Assembly: GCF_019279795.1 (NCBI RefSeq) | Contig: NC_056743.1 | Location: 871,394,478 to 871,458,477 of the forward strand | Source of the DNA: Protopterus annectens | Lineage: Eukaryota > Chordata > Ceratodontiformes > Protopteridae | Length of the DNA: 64,000 bases | Direction of reading: 5' to 3' | In this document: piece by piece, positions 1-11,337 of the stretch | How the letters are laid out: each line of letters starts with the position of its first letter | How positions within the stretch are numbered: position 1 is the stretch's first letter | Translations under genes and position numbers: made by a program | Notes under the pieces: model-generated | The model's input: only the letters and a program-made list of their open reading frames with translations | The model's database searches: none | What the model was told of the DNA's origin: nothing

Positions 1-700
1 TCTCCTTATCGCGCCTGGACTTACTCTTACAGATGCTTTGGACCAGTGAGGAGAACAAGGCATCTTGGTGCAGTGTCTTGTTAAAGCTGGGAAGGGTTTT
101 GTCTCATGCCCTGATTTCCTGTTTGTCCTTATCCGGTGCATACTCAGTAACACTCTGTGGGTGGGGATTGCAATGATCAGACCGTAGACACGGCCCCGAC
201 CTCCACAAAGGACTGATGCTGGCATGTCAGCCTGCCCACCCTGAGGAAGCACTTCACAGGTGTTTCCCCAACCTCTGCCAGGGAAGATGAATTGTGTTCT
301 GTGCCACATGAATGTGGGGAAAGAACTCCCTCCTCCCCTCCAAGGACCTGACAGTGCCTCAGATAACCAAGCTGCTAATCGAACCTGGGTCGCCTGAGTC
401 ATAGTCATAGCTTTAATCCTTTGTGTCCTTACTGCTACTTTCTAGATCTTTTGACACCCAATAGATTTGTTTTAGTATAAAGCTTTAATGTAGTAGCTTT
501 ATTGTTATGTCTAATTTAATTTCCTTAAAATGGCTATTCATTCTGCACACAACGGGGAGCTGCCGATGTGAAATGCATTAGATATGAACTGAAGTTTTAT
601 CTGGAAGAACCTTGCCTTTTACAAGTTATGTCACTTAAATGCTTGCTGCTACTTGTATCTTCATTTTTTTTTTTGTTTTATTCTAGTAATTGCATCCTAA
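1..700. other. Unassigned sequence
   Basis: No convincing exon, repeat or transposon end is recognised. The first ~400 bases are moderately GC-rich, and the rest is AT-rich. Confidence 0.4.
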
Positions 701-1016
701 TTAGTTGTACTCACTTGTAGATTCATAGCCTATTACTAGGCTAGCGGCTGGTCTTTCTAAGCCTAGCCAAGTTTTCCCAAAAGAATAATGATGGTCTGTA
801 TCCAAATATGAAAGCAGGACATTGAGGGCCAGGCATTTATGTGCTACCTCTGTCCATAAGGGACATGGGTGCCAGGCCCGATCTAAATTTCCTAATCCCA
901 TCCACTGGTCTAGGTTGCACTTAAACTGGGTAATAAGACAAACTCAGCTTCACGTGGATGGGAAACTGCTCCATAGGACAGGAAGTTTCTGGAACACATA
1001 TTTGTCTCTATAGCAT
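701..1016 (-). mobile_element. CR1-like LINE, 3' end fragment
   Basis: Read on the minus strand, this matches the last part of ORF2 and the 3' UTR of the CR1-like elements elsewhere in the window. A degenerate FPIHVK motif (near 950) is followed by a VDGIRKF-like segment, equivalent to LPIHVK and MGHCKF near 61.3 kb. The 3' UTR has the shared TAGGCTTAGAAAG and TAGTAATAGGCTATGAATC-like words near 720-765. It is 5' truncated. The family assignment comes from comparison within the window only. Confidence 0.6.
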
Positions 1017-2465
1017 GTTCTATTTAAGTCACAGACAAAATTGTTATTCACATCTGTTACTGTACTGTGGTTACTTTTCCAGTATACACCTGGAAACACT
1101 TCACTTATGTTTAATGTAGCCATGCATTAACCAAACCACAGAATTTTTAAGAAAATGACTATTTTGCCCTTAAAATGCCATACAGACTCTCCTAGATTTA
1201 GAAAACTGCATGCAACCCTTCAGTATTATGCACCATATCTCTCTCACACACATACATGCAAACAAACTTAACACTCTTGCAAATGTACATATCATTTTTT
1301 GTGAAATTGCTCCTGCTTAAACAGAAATTAAATAAGCAGTCCTGCATCTCTTTAAGCAGGTTATGACTGAGTCATATTATAATCAGAATGTCATTAATTG
1401 TTCTTATTTCTGTAAATAAGCCATTGTGTTTGCTAAGAGGTACTCAACAAGAATGAAAAAAAAAAACATTCAAATGAAATCAAGATGGCTTATTGTGCTT
1501 AAGAGAGAAAAAAACAAGGAAAAGGAGGTTTGGCTAAGAAAGGAATTGAGGAAAGAGAATATGGAGAAAAACAGTAGAAACAGTATGTAAAAACAGTAAC
1601 ATGAAAGCTGTCCCAGAGCACCTGGCCAATGGGAAAAGAAGAGAGACAAAGAATGTTAAATAGAAACGTCACATGCTTATAGATGAACTGCATTCTTAAT
1701 GAGAGCCTATTAAAAATTATGCAAAAAAAATGGTATCAAGATCAACTCATGGTGAAAGGGAAGGGGTGTGAAAAACCAAGCAGCTAGAGCACTATGTTAA
1801 GAAGACAGCACAAGGTCAAACCCATTAAGCAAAATACCAAGTGTGTTGAGAGAGGAAGTGGCCTGGGGCAGCTATTCCTGATTGTGAGAGATGAGAGGGA
1901 AATGTTGTCAGTATACTGTGCAAGTGGACAGTCAGAAAATGGTTAAAGGGAAGAGAGGCTCCCTCAGGGCAAAGGACATCATGAAATAATCCATAGGAAG
2001 TGAACATGTGATTAGTAATGGAGGTTCCATTACTAATTGTATATAAGTGGGGCTCAGAAAAGAAACCCAGGAACTGCAGAGTATGAGGAACGGGAAATTA
2101 AAACACTACATTAGCAGAGATGACATTTAGATATCGTCCTGTGAAAGTCAGTCTTCAAATACATCTATGACTGATGTATATACTGGCTGTAAGATCATCT
2201 ACAATGGCCATTTAAATAAAACATAAGCAACATACTTAAAATTCTGAAGCTTTATTAAAATTTTATATATAAAATAAATAGTAAGTTAACTAAAACTGGT
2301 GGCAAGTGGTTTCATGTATGAACTCTATTAAATCTAATCTGAGCTAAATTTTTGGCAGGCTGGAATTTAGTTTATAAATCTTTGCAGTGATGTCAGGCAT
2401 GACAATTCATATCAGGTATTAATGTGTGCTTACCCACTGAGGACTAGAGTCTTAAAAGTCAAGAT
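1017..2465. other. Unassigned AT-rich sequence
   Basis: Only short chance ORFs and simple A-runs are seen. A purine-rich stretch at about 1500-2100 could be old LINE sequence, but no protein motif supports this. Confidence 0.4.
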
Positions 2466-3183
2466 GATATATAATGTGAGAGTGTTTAGAGAATCATGTA
2501 CGCAGTTCAGATATCTGGGTGTAGTAATATCAGATGGCAGGAAGGAGGACACTGGTTGTTATGCCACCATGTGACTGCACATATGTGATATATAATGTGA
2601 GAGTGTTTAGAGAATCATGTACGCAGTTCAGATATCTGGGTGTAGTAATATCAGATGGCAGGAAGGAGGACACTGGTTGTTATGCCACCATGTGACTGCA
2701 TATATGTGATATATAATGTGAGAGTGTTTAGAGAATCATGTACGCAGTTCAGATATCTGGGTGTAGTAATATCAGATGGCAGGAAGGAGGACACTGGTTG
2801 TTATGCCACCATGTGACTGCACATATGTGATATATAATGTGAGAGTGTTTAGAGAATCATGTACGCAGTTCAGATATCTGGGTGTAGTAATATCAGATGG
2901 CAGGAAGGAGGACACTGGTTGTTATGCCACCATGTGACTGCATATATGTGATATATAATGTGAGAGTGTTTAGAGAATCATGCATAGTTCAGATATCTGG
3001 GTGTAGTAATATCAGATGGCAGGAAGGAGGACACTGGTTGTTATGCCACCATGTGACTGCATATATGTGATATATAATGTGAGAGTGTTTAGAGAATCAT
3101 GTACGCAGTTCAGATATCTGGGTGTAGTAATATCAGATGGCAGGAAGGAGGACACTGGTTGTTATGCCACCATGTGACTGCAT
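2466..3183 (+). repeat. 121-bp minisatellite, six copies
   Basis: Six near-identical units start at 2466, 2587, 2708, 2829, 2950 and 3069. The spacing is 121 bp except for the fifth unit, which lost two bases in the word after AATCATG. Unit junctions carry either GCACATATG or GCATATATG, and the first four alternate, which suggests a dimeric higher-order step. One forward frame of each unit reads FRYLGVVISDG, a phrase typical of the region after the catalytic motif in LINE reverse transcriptases. The array may therefore have grown from a LINE fragment. Homogeneity implies recent amplification or gene conversion. Confidence 0.95.
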
Positions 3184-3639
3184 TGCAGGTACAGCACTTT
3201 GCTCTGGGCTTCATGTAATGGATCTGGCTTACACCAGGTATGTGCCTGGAATGAGTATGCCTTCCTGGTCATACCATGTTGAACAGCAAGTAACCGCATA
3301 GGCTAAATCTGGTTCCTTGTATTATTCCTTAAATAACGAGAGGTGTAACTATAAAAGTATAGATACATCACTTAGCAATGAGGCTGGCTTATGTGTGCAG
3401 AAATAGTTCCAGGGCTCCTAACAACAAAATGAGTAGAAAAAAAATGGAACAATGATAACTTCATGATGGTAGAAGTGTGTGGTTCTGTAGGGAACCAAGA
3501 ATTAAGGCCAAAAAGTGATTTTTGAATAGTAAAAGGCTAATCAACAATAATGTTAAGGAATGATTTATGCAAAGAAATTTGAGACATAAAATAATTTATG
3601 TAGAAATATCACAAACTGAGTTTTAGGAGGCTACGTACT

Positions 3640-4245
3640 AAACGTGATTTATGAGTACTACTTAGTGTCCAGCAAGGGACCTTCACTCTATTATCAAATT
3701 CTTATAACAAATAAGTCAAATAATGTTGCAGGAGACTCACACTTCTCCCAATATGTTGCTAAACTCTGGAATAGTATCCCCACACAAATTAAATTCTCTG
3801 GCAAACTCAGTAGTTTTAAACCACTGCTTAAACAACATCTTAACCATTCCTGGTCATGCACATGTTCATCATAAGGATAAGACTTTGTGTTCAAAGTACA
3901 ATTCTCTCCAAATTCTCTACTTAAACATAATATTCTCAACCTCTCAATGAAATGACAAAACAATTTTTATACATAACTGCTGTCTGTACTATCCATTAAG
4001 TTGCACATAGGCTTTCTCTTTCATAACTTCCACCTCCAAAAAATCTTAGACTGTATAAATATAACTACTGTTTGTACATAAATGTAAATATAAATGCAAC
4101 TACTGTGTTTAACTGAAAGTTAGTATAATGCAATGTAAGCAAATAGAGCTTTTCTCCCCAAGCATTTACTGAAAATGGATATTACTCAGTCAGACTTTCC
4201 CAGTAAATGAAGACAAATAAATACATAATAAATAAATAAAACCTT
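3640..4245 (+). mobile_element. L2/CR1-group LINE, 3' end
   Basis: The frame at 3644-3874 ends with the C-terminal signature of L2/Rex-type LINE ORF2, seen here as FSQYVAKLWNSIPTQIKF followed by LSSFKPLLKQHL. A 3' UTR follows that contains GAGCTTTTCTCCCC and CAGTCAGACTTTCCC (about 4147-4203) and a terminal (AAATAAAT)-type tail near 4217-4243. The same 3' block recurs at 18.9 kb and, inverted, at 8.9 and 13.0 kb. The copy is strongly 5' truncated. Confidence 0.75.
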
Positions 4246-4539
4246 TTGCATAAAGTGATTTAGGTACACAAATGATTAATATAAAACTGGTTTGTCATTA
4301 AATTTTCACATAGTGAAAGGCTGTGTAAAATATATATAGATATCTAGACACAGACATGTTTCACTTATGAATCCTTGATATAATTTGATGATGTTTCAAC
4401 TCATCAAGTTCATCTCATCAGGAACTTGGCTTAACAAAAAAAATATTTAATGTTAAGTTTATTTTTATTTTCTTTTTTGGTCAGGCCCAAGCTCCCCACA
4501 CTATCAGATTTACATACATCAGCTCCATTATCTCATACT

Positions 4540-4542
<3 letters not shown>

Positions 4543-4610
<68 letters not shown>
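4543..4610. repeat. (AC)n microsatellite
   Basis: Uninterrupted AC dinucleotide run of about 34 units. Confidence 0.98.
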
Positions 4611-4613
<3 letters not shown>

Positions 4614-4800
4614 AGAGAAGAGAATTTCTGAAAACTAAAGGACTGGTCAGAGAAGTTTCCAGTGTTCAGAATGTTGAACCTAAATGATCGATGGCATCCT
4701 GTCACTGGGGCTAGACTTGGGAAGAACAAGAACAAGAGAGTGCATTTCCCTCTTTTTCTCTCTCCTGTGGAAGTCTGTGTGATCTCAGAGTTGTAATATC

Positions 4801-4849
<49 letters not shown>

Positions 4850-4850
4850 A
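4801..4850. repeat. (TCTA)n microsatellite
   Basis: About 12 tetranucleotide units, decaying at the right edge into TGTATGTATC. Confidence 0.97.
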
Positions 4851-5959
4851 TGTATGTATCTATTTAAAATGAATGCACCACCCAAATCTCAAAAAGTCCG
4901 AACCGCCAGTGTTGAAACGCTGCAATGCATGCACTGAGCAATTAAACATTAGTTTTTGCAGGGGCAATCCCCCTTCACTCCTGACACCACCTGCTAATTA
5001 TATATACTAACTTAGAGAGTTTGGGGTATGGGTGTTTCCTCCCTTATAGTCTGGGGAGTGGGGGCTTGTACCCTTGTAAAAATATATTTTTTTATATTTT
5101 GCAATCTTGGGAGTGTTGCTGATTTAACTAGTGACCTCCCAAGGTTTTATATGTTTTGGGGTCAAACAATTATTTGTCAATTAAATGAGACACAATTTTC
5201 ATAGTGGACTCAAAGAAATAATTGCATTTACTTAAAAGCAGCACCAAATGAATTCTCCCATAATAAATTACTGATTATATAAGAAGCAATGTATGCAGTG
5301 CTAGTTTAGCATAAATATGATTATACAGAGAAAATTATGCAATTGTATTATGATTTCTGGACTATGTGTTGATTTTACAGGTCATTCTTACACTATGATT
5401 TACATGCAATAACTTTGGCATACAGACACTTTACTTAAGCAATACCAGTCATTTTGCATGAGAAGGAAGCAAATTATCAGTGACACAAGGAAACAATGTA
5501 TGCACTGTTATTTAAATAGTGTCTTGGACATGAAGATTAATTTATCCAAAACAAAATCAAAAGTTTGTGAGTAGTCATTAGTTGGATGATATACATGTCA
5601 CTGAACGTGACAGAAAAAAAAGTATCTTAATGTACCCCTTAAGTAAATACTATTGTTTTCTACAATGCAGAGACAACAGTGCTGATTATATTAGAGAGGA
5701 CAGAGTTCTGCCTTTGGGCATGGTGGGATTCTGGTTGTATGTTTTTTGTTGAATGTTTTTCCAGCAAACTGTGTTCACTGCAATGTTTTTTGATAGTGCA
5801 AGACAGGTCAACACTACAGCTATGGGACTAAGGCACAGCCTGTTAAGTTGTTACGTATACATGTATTAATGGAGTATGCAATCACATTTAACATTTGTAT
5901 TTATTAGGAAGTGTTGTCTCCTCTTACACTCAGTCACTATCTTCCTTCATAGAACAGAG
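4851..5959. other. Unassigned AT-rich sequence
   Basis: No coding exon, transposon terminus or tandem array is recognised. Confidence 0.4.
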
Positions 5960-6150
5960 CCTGCAGTCACTACATCTGACCTCAATATTTCAGGAGCTCT
6001 GCCACAAGGCCCTATACCTACAAGTTTGCTGAGAAATGTGTCAGTGTTTAATATCCTGCAGTCACTACATCTGACCTTGATATTGCAGGAGCTCTGCAAC
6101 AAGGCCCTATACCTACAAGTTTACTAAGAAATTTGTCAGTGTTTAATACA
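5960..6150 (+). repeat. Two-copy tandem duplication, 95-bp unit
   Basis: CTGCAGTCACTACATCTGAC begins at 5961 and again at 6056. The units differ at about seven positions, so this is a local duplication of moderate age. Confidence 0.9.
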
Positions 6151-6536
6151 AGCATATTTATCATGAAGAACCTTGTTGTGCATTAACTTTAATCCGTTAA
6201 ATACATGCCTGCTTTGTGATTGAAAGTCTCTGTGAAATAATCTGTGCATGCTAAGGACCTCTCACTAAGTTGGCTAGTGTCCCCTTTTGCTTGACCAGTA
6301 GACTTTTCTACATATGCCTGTTATTTACTTTCAGGAAATGACAGACAACCTGTTTTACTTGCATCTCTTTGTTAATTGCTTTGTTCTGGCTATAAATTGA
6401 TTGCTCGGAGTTATAAAGTGACCTGAGGGTGGGAAACCCACTATGCATGGCTTCATTTCACTTCACTACCTCCTCCAGTTTCCACCCACCCCCTCTTACT
6501 GTAATATACTTCCTACATACATATTCCAGTTGTGAC

Positions 6537-6888
6537 TAGGGTTGCCACTTTTCGTTGTGGCTAAAACCGGAGTAAAGCCAAACCCCACGCATCACCAGTA
6601 ACCCCGCCCACCCAAGCACTCTCCCGCCCACATTCCGCCCATTTTGTGACATCATGGTGACATCACTTAGTGGGAAGTACCCCCTTTTCCTGCTTCTGCT
6701 GCCTGTTTTTGGCTGATTTACTATGCTTTTTTTATGGAAAAGCATAGTAAATCAGCCAATTTACAACCTCCGATAGTTTGTTTCCTTTTTTGAAACAGAA
6801 TACCAGAGTTTGTACAGTGTTTCCAGACTACCGGAGAATCAGTTTGATTTCAGGATAGTCCGGAAAAAATGGAGGGGTGGCAACCGTA
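6537..6888 (+). mobile_element. Non-autonomous hAT element (MITE), copy 1
   Basis: The 352-bp element has inverted ends TAGGGTTGCCAC and GTGGCAACCGTA. The flanks are 8-bp near-identical duplications, GTTGTGAC (6529-6536) and GTAGTGAC (6889-6896), the target-site length expected for hAT transposons. The centre holds a perfect 22-bp inverted repeat (6709-6730 against 6738-6759) with a 7-base loop. A second copy lies in the opposite orientation at 30977-31332. There is no transposase, so movement would need one in trans. Confidence 0.88.
6709..6759. repeat. Perfect hairpin inside the hAT MITE
   Basis: Two 22-base arms are exact reverse complements around TTTATGG. The arms begin TTGGCTGATTTACTATGC. 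This hairpin is separate from the terminal inverted repeats. Confidence 0.97.
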
Positions 6889-6896
6889 GTAGTGAC

Positions 6897-7664
6897 TCTT
6901 ATTCCAAAACCCTCCCCAAATGACTTTACTAATTCTCTATACATATACTTCTGTTTCTTATTTCCTATTTCCCAATCTCTATTTAATTTTTAGGCCCATT
7001 TCCAACTATTCTTCTCCCTTCCATACTGCTTTGCACTACATCCATTTATAATCACAACCCTCTCTAATAGTACCTATCTATTCCACATTGTAGTTCTTTC
7101 TTTTCCCAAATAAACCCTCATTTCTTCTTATATCGACTACATTATTATATTATAGCCTTTAATACCCCTCTTTTCCTTACATTTCAGAGAAGTTATCAGG
7201 GCAACGTACCTCTTCTTTTAGAGAAAATACTTCTCGCCTTGCCTATCCTCTTTCAGCATCCACCATCACTGACTATCCTGCTGTCCTGAAACTCCTTGTT
7301 TCCTTCTTATTGCTACTTCCTGTACTTAATTGTGCTACTCTTCAGCTTATCCTCTGTTCTATTCCTCCTACTGTGCCATCTTTCATCCTGCCACAATTCA
7401 ATAATACACCACAGCATCTTTCCAGCTCTGTCTCAACCACCTATCCATACTTCCTCTTTACACTCGCCACTCATTTCACCAATCCTATTTAATATTGCCC
7501 CTCACCTTTACTTCAAATATAGGATGTTTAATTACACTTCAACTCAAACCAAAACAAAATCAAGTGCAAGAAATCTCTCCAAAAACAAGTATGCATAATT
7601 TCCTGATATACCAAAATCCTTCTAGGAGGAGATATACACCCTAATTCTGGCCCCACCTATTACA
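6897..7664. other. Pyrimidine-rich stretch, possible 5' part of the following LINE
   Basis: The plus strand is markedly C/T-rich from about 6900 to 7500. It runs into an L2-type endonuclease fragment, so it may be LINE 5' UTR or ORF1 remnant. No protein motif proves this. Confidence 0.35.
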
Positions 7665-8525
7665 ATGAACAAATATAATTCTCTCTCACACACTTTTCTA
7701 ACCCAACAGCAGCCAATCCCCAACTCTGTTGATCTAATTTGTGCTGCAATAAACGTTAGAATCATAAGAAATAAAACTGCTGAAGTTCATGTCTGGATTA
7801 CCCAACATAATCCTGATGTTCCCGGTGTAACTGAAACTTGGCTTAAACACAGCATAAAGAACTCTGAAGTTATACCTCCAGCTATAATGTCACCCGTAAT
7901 GACCACATAAAGAGGAAAAATGGTGGTATTGCTTTAATATTTACCAGTACCTACCACATTTCCCTTACAGCAAACCAGTACCAAAATCCAGTTCAGCAGA
8001 GCTTCTTATCGCTTTCCTCAAAATAAACAATTATAAATAAATACGTTTTACTGTCCTTTATATCCCTCCTGGTGACCATAAAGCTATACTGGATGAACAT
8101 ATATGATTTCACACAAGTAATTAATAGCCACACACATTATAGCAAGGCATCAAATTCTCTATTAGACTAGATCCTAGTATCAGACCCTAGCAAATATTCC
8201 ATCAGAGGTATGTCAGACTCTCTCAGTAATCACCTCCCAGTCTATATGCCTAGACATCTCACACATCCAGTTAAACAACATAGTTATAAAACAACACATA
8301 AACTTAACAAGCTTAAGCCAGACATGTTTGTCACTACACTATCATCTAAGTGTAACTTTCTAAAAATCCTTCCCTTAGACAATGCTGTAATTGAATTCAG
8401 TACAACTTTTCTAAATGTCCTAAATAGCCTTGCACCTCCAAGAAGGAAGAGAATGAAAACAAATACTGTGATTTGGCTGTCCAAAAAGAGTAGAATGCTA
8501 ATGCATGATAGAGAAAAAGCATGAA
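7665..8525 (+). mobile_element. L2/CR1-group LINE endonuclease fragment
   Basis: Frames at 7740-7970 and 8210-8524 resemble the start and end of an apurinic-type LINE endonuclease. NVRIIRNKTAEVHVW and VTETWLKHSI fit the N-terminal Asn and Glu blocks. IKRKNGGIALIF follows in a shifted frame. SNHLPVYMP fits the final SDH-type block, with Asp replaced by Asn. The linker FLNVLNSLAPPRRKRMK follows, as in these LINEs. Frameshifts and missing sequence between 7970 and 8210 show it is dead. The RT is absent. Confidence 0.65.
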
Positions 8526-8867
8526 AAGAATGGCAACGTTGTTGTCCAGAGAGAGAGAGTTGTAGAATGGATCCACTGAATGGACTAGCTGAGTGGGTGG
8601 CACAGAAGCCATCCATGGGGGCAGTCAAGAATGCATGGGACAGGTATAGATAGGGTGATGGGGAATAAGAGGTAGAGAGAAGATAGACTTTTTGAAAGTG
8701 TTTAAAGGGAAAACTTAATATGATTACTGCTGCCATTTGTTACTAGATAAATGCAGTGTAACCCAAAAATATAAAAAAAAAAATGCCAAATATTAGGTTT
8801 TAACGTGCTTCTATTTTTATTTGTGGGTGTTGCCTTATTCTATTTCTCTTAGTGTGTATATATTGGT

Positions 8868-9948
8868 AGTCGGTAAAGTCCGACTGGGTCAGAGACTCAT
8901 TTTCACGGAGGCCCGCGGAGAAAAGTTCCAGCAGTCATTAGAAAAATGAATCCAAGCAGTAAAACATTTACATTAAATTAAAAATTAAAATAGCACTGGG
9001 TAGATGTATGAGGTACAATAGGAGGTTAAAAAGTACATATATAATTAACATTTAGGTTAGATAAACTTAATATCACTAAGACAGTACATATAAATTAACA
9101 TTTTGGATAAAAAAAATAACATCACTAATATATTTAAGCCACAGTGGTGCAGAGGTTAGTGTTGCCACCTCACAGAAAGAGGTTCTCCCATTCGATTTTC
9201 AGCTGGAGTGCCTTCTGTGTGGCATCTGCATGTCCTCCCCGTGGTCAAGTGACATTAAAGACATGCAGGTAGGTGCGAGTGTGAATGGGCATGCCTTCGT
9301 TGAAGGTTGGGCGGTTGGCTGGTAACTCGGCACCGTAAAAATTCACTGTCAATCATGAGCGGACTGGTTCTGCTGTGGTGACCCCTAACCGTGAAAATCC
9401 GAAAGTCTTTTATATAACAAATAAGTTGGATAGTAGGCACTAGAATAAGCACAGATGTGTTAGTTTTAGAGGGAAGGTGTTAATCTTAAGGAAAACTGGT
9501 GAAGCAAAATGAGTCGAAGGATGGAAGTAAAAGTGATATTTACTGTAAGGTTAAGTTGTTAGGGAGATTTTGAATGCATTATCTTAAGAAGTTAGGCATT
9601 AGTGGGAAGGGAAAAGTAGAGAGAGAGAGAGACAGATATGAGGGGGTGAAAGGAGAAAAAAGTTAGTAGTGCAACTAGGAGGGTAGAGAGAAAGATGAGT
9701 GGAGAGAGTCAAAGAAAAATAGGAAGGTGGGGGTTAGATATTTGTTGAGGGGCTGAGCAGATCCATGAGTTGAATATGTAGTTTTTAGAGTATGCTTGAA
9801 CTTTTTGGTATTACATATAATTGTAATATTGCTTGGTAGTCTGTTCCATAGTTTAGCTATGGTATAGGAGTAGAGACACTGGCCAGCTCTTTTATTGGGT
9901 TTGGGTATGTTTATAAGTTGTTTGCCAGCAGAGCAGATATTTCTGATG
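8868..9948 (-). mobile_element. L2/CR1-group LINE, 3' end, split by a SINE
   Basis: On the minus strand, 9965-9770 translates to a LINE ORF2 C-terminus (CLYSYTIAKLWNRLP, then KKFKHTLKTTY). The far end at 8868-8935 carries the shared 3' block CTGACCCAGTCGGACTTTACC. A SINE of opposite strand interrupts it at about 9138-9410. The Penelope-like inverted repeat abuts the coding end at 9949. Confidence 0.65.
9138..9410 (+). mobile_element. tRNA-derived SINE, short-body subtype
   Basis: The head has GCCACAGTGGTGCAGAGGTT (A-box-like) and, about 45 bases on, a degenerate B box (CATTCGATTTTC). The body joins CCCCGTGGTCAAGTG directly to GACATTAAAGACATGC, lacking the GGGTTTCCTCCGGGTGCTC stretch of other copies. 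It ends GGTGACCCCTAACCGTGAAAATCCGAAAG. The same subtype occurs at 19.6 kb. It sits inside an older LINE fragment. Confidence 0.85.
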
Positions 9949-10053
9949 GGAAGTGCTTGAGCCTGTCAGCTCACATGCTGTGATGGCATCAGCAATAATC
10001 GTTAACCCATCCTGTTCTACACACTATGAAAAAATACTGTTTAAAACTAAAAC
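9949..10053 (+). repeat. Left inverted terminal copy of PLE
   Basis: Runs from GGAAGTGCTTGAGCCTGTCA to TTTAAAACTAAAA and matches the reverse complement of 11143-11246 at about 95% of positions. Confidence 0.93.
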
Positions 10054-10461
10054 AATGCTGACAACCATGAACAAGGAAGATTGAAGCTAAGGTTTAAAAA
10101 TAAAGTATGCCGATGGGTGTACTTTAAACAACAAGATCAAATAAGTATATAAAATAAGGTTACCTATAAGGAATTACTATTACACTGTTGAAATTCTACA
10201 CTACGAACTTTTTTTACTACAGCATTTCATACTGGTTCATAGCTAATCGCCTAGCCCAAAAATATAACTCAGCTGGCAGTTCGAGAAATAAATCTGGGCA
10301 CCATTAACAGTGACTAAAATTGCCATGCAAGAAATTAACTTGATGTTAGTACATAATTTTAACTAACTATGATGACCATATTACTAAATCTATAGCATTC
10401 ATACTATGCTATGCCATGCACTTAATTCCACAATATGGCATTCATTATATAAAAATAATAT

Positions 10462-10473
<12 letters not shown>

Positions 10474-10538
<65 letters not shown>
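10474..10538. repeat. (TA)n microsatellite
   Basis: About 32 TA units preceded by an A-run. Confidence 0.97.
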
Positions 10539-10542
<4 letters not shown>

Positions 10543-10709
10543 ATATAACTATGACCTTAAGGAGAATTAAGGCTGAATATCCTGGTATCATGTTTACTAA
10601 CATAAGTTACTATTAGAGATGAATATTATTCATGATATTAATATAAAATTAATATAAAAATTATTATAAAAATTATTTTTTGTGTTACATAGCCAGAAGG
10701 GAGATTCTG

Positions 10710-11129
10710 TCATCTAATCGAGCACATGTCATTCATACCTGGGTAATAGTATGCATTGAGGTGAATTTGCCAGTAAAGTTCATGTTCCTCAAGTCTAAGG
10801 GAGATCGGACCACCCCTAATGTCGGATTTGACATGGTCAATAATCTTGAACTTAAATTTAAGGTTTGGAAATATTCCTGTATGTTTAGCCAATGCATTCT
10901 CCATTTTCTTTTTAATTATAGCATACTGGTGTTCGTACACTCGCTCCCGGAGCTTACGCTCAGTCTTTCCTAAATAAAATACTGGGCAAGACTGGCAATT
11001 TGCTAAACATACTACTAATTTGGTATTACAGTTATATCGGTCTTTTAATTTAAAGACATGTTCGTTCACCTCAAATGTGTTTCCTACCTCAATGAATTTA
11101 CAAAAGTTGCAGGATTCACACTTAAACAT
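10710..11129 (-). pseudogene. PLE GIY-YIG endonuclease domain, N-terminally truncated
   Basis: The 139-residue frame has a Cys cluster (CESCNFC, residues 4-10), then LVVCLANCQSCPVFYLGKT (about residues 38-56) as the GIY-YIG region. The basic RKLRERVYEH block (about 59-68) supplies the helix with Arg and the conserved His. LRLEEHELYW (about 111-120) supplies the metal-binding Glu block. In the family this domain nicks DNA to prime reverse transcription. The frame lacks any RT and starts where the terminal repeat begins, so it is a remnant. The first Tyr of GIY appears replaced. Confidence 0.82.
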
Positions 11130-11142
11130 CCATTAAACAACA

Positions 11143-11246
11143 TTTTAGTTTTAAACAGTATTTTTTCATAGTGTGTGGAACAGGATGGGTTAACTATTGT
11201 TGCTGATGTCATCACAGCATGTGAACTGACAGGCTCAAGCACTTCC
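11143..11246 (-). repeat. Right inverted terminal copy of PLE
   Basis: Reverse complement of 9949-10053, with a handful of substitutions. It directly abuts the truncated GIY-YIG frame. Confidence 0.93.
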
Positions 11247-11276
11247 TGTTATTTTATTTAACTGAAACTTGTACCT

Positions 11277-11337
11277 TGAAAGTTTGCATCTGAAGAAGTT
11301 TGATTTTATTAAACGAAAAGCGCTTTATGCACTTTAA
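11277..11337 (+). ncRNA. Hammerhead-ribozyme-like motif of PLE
   Basis: Core CTGAAGA (11290-11296) and GAA (11315-11317) flank stem II (GTTT 11298-11301 with AAAC 11311-11314). Stem III is the self-complementary AAGCGCTT (11318-11325). Stem I pairs TGCAT (11285-11289) with ATGCA (11327-11331). Predicted cleavage is after U11326. One extra A (11297) sits between the core and stem II. Very short stem III is typical of hammerheads known from PLE terminal repeats. Activity is not shown. Confidence 0.6.

Noticed and set aside
2466-3183. CRISPR-like direct repeats
   Set aside because: The units are contiguous with no variable spacers, and the genome is vertebrate. It is a minisatellite; the same applies to 48301-48826 and 55773-56453.
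10416-10616. Frame with an Ile-Tyr run
   Set aside because: Translation of (TA)n.
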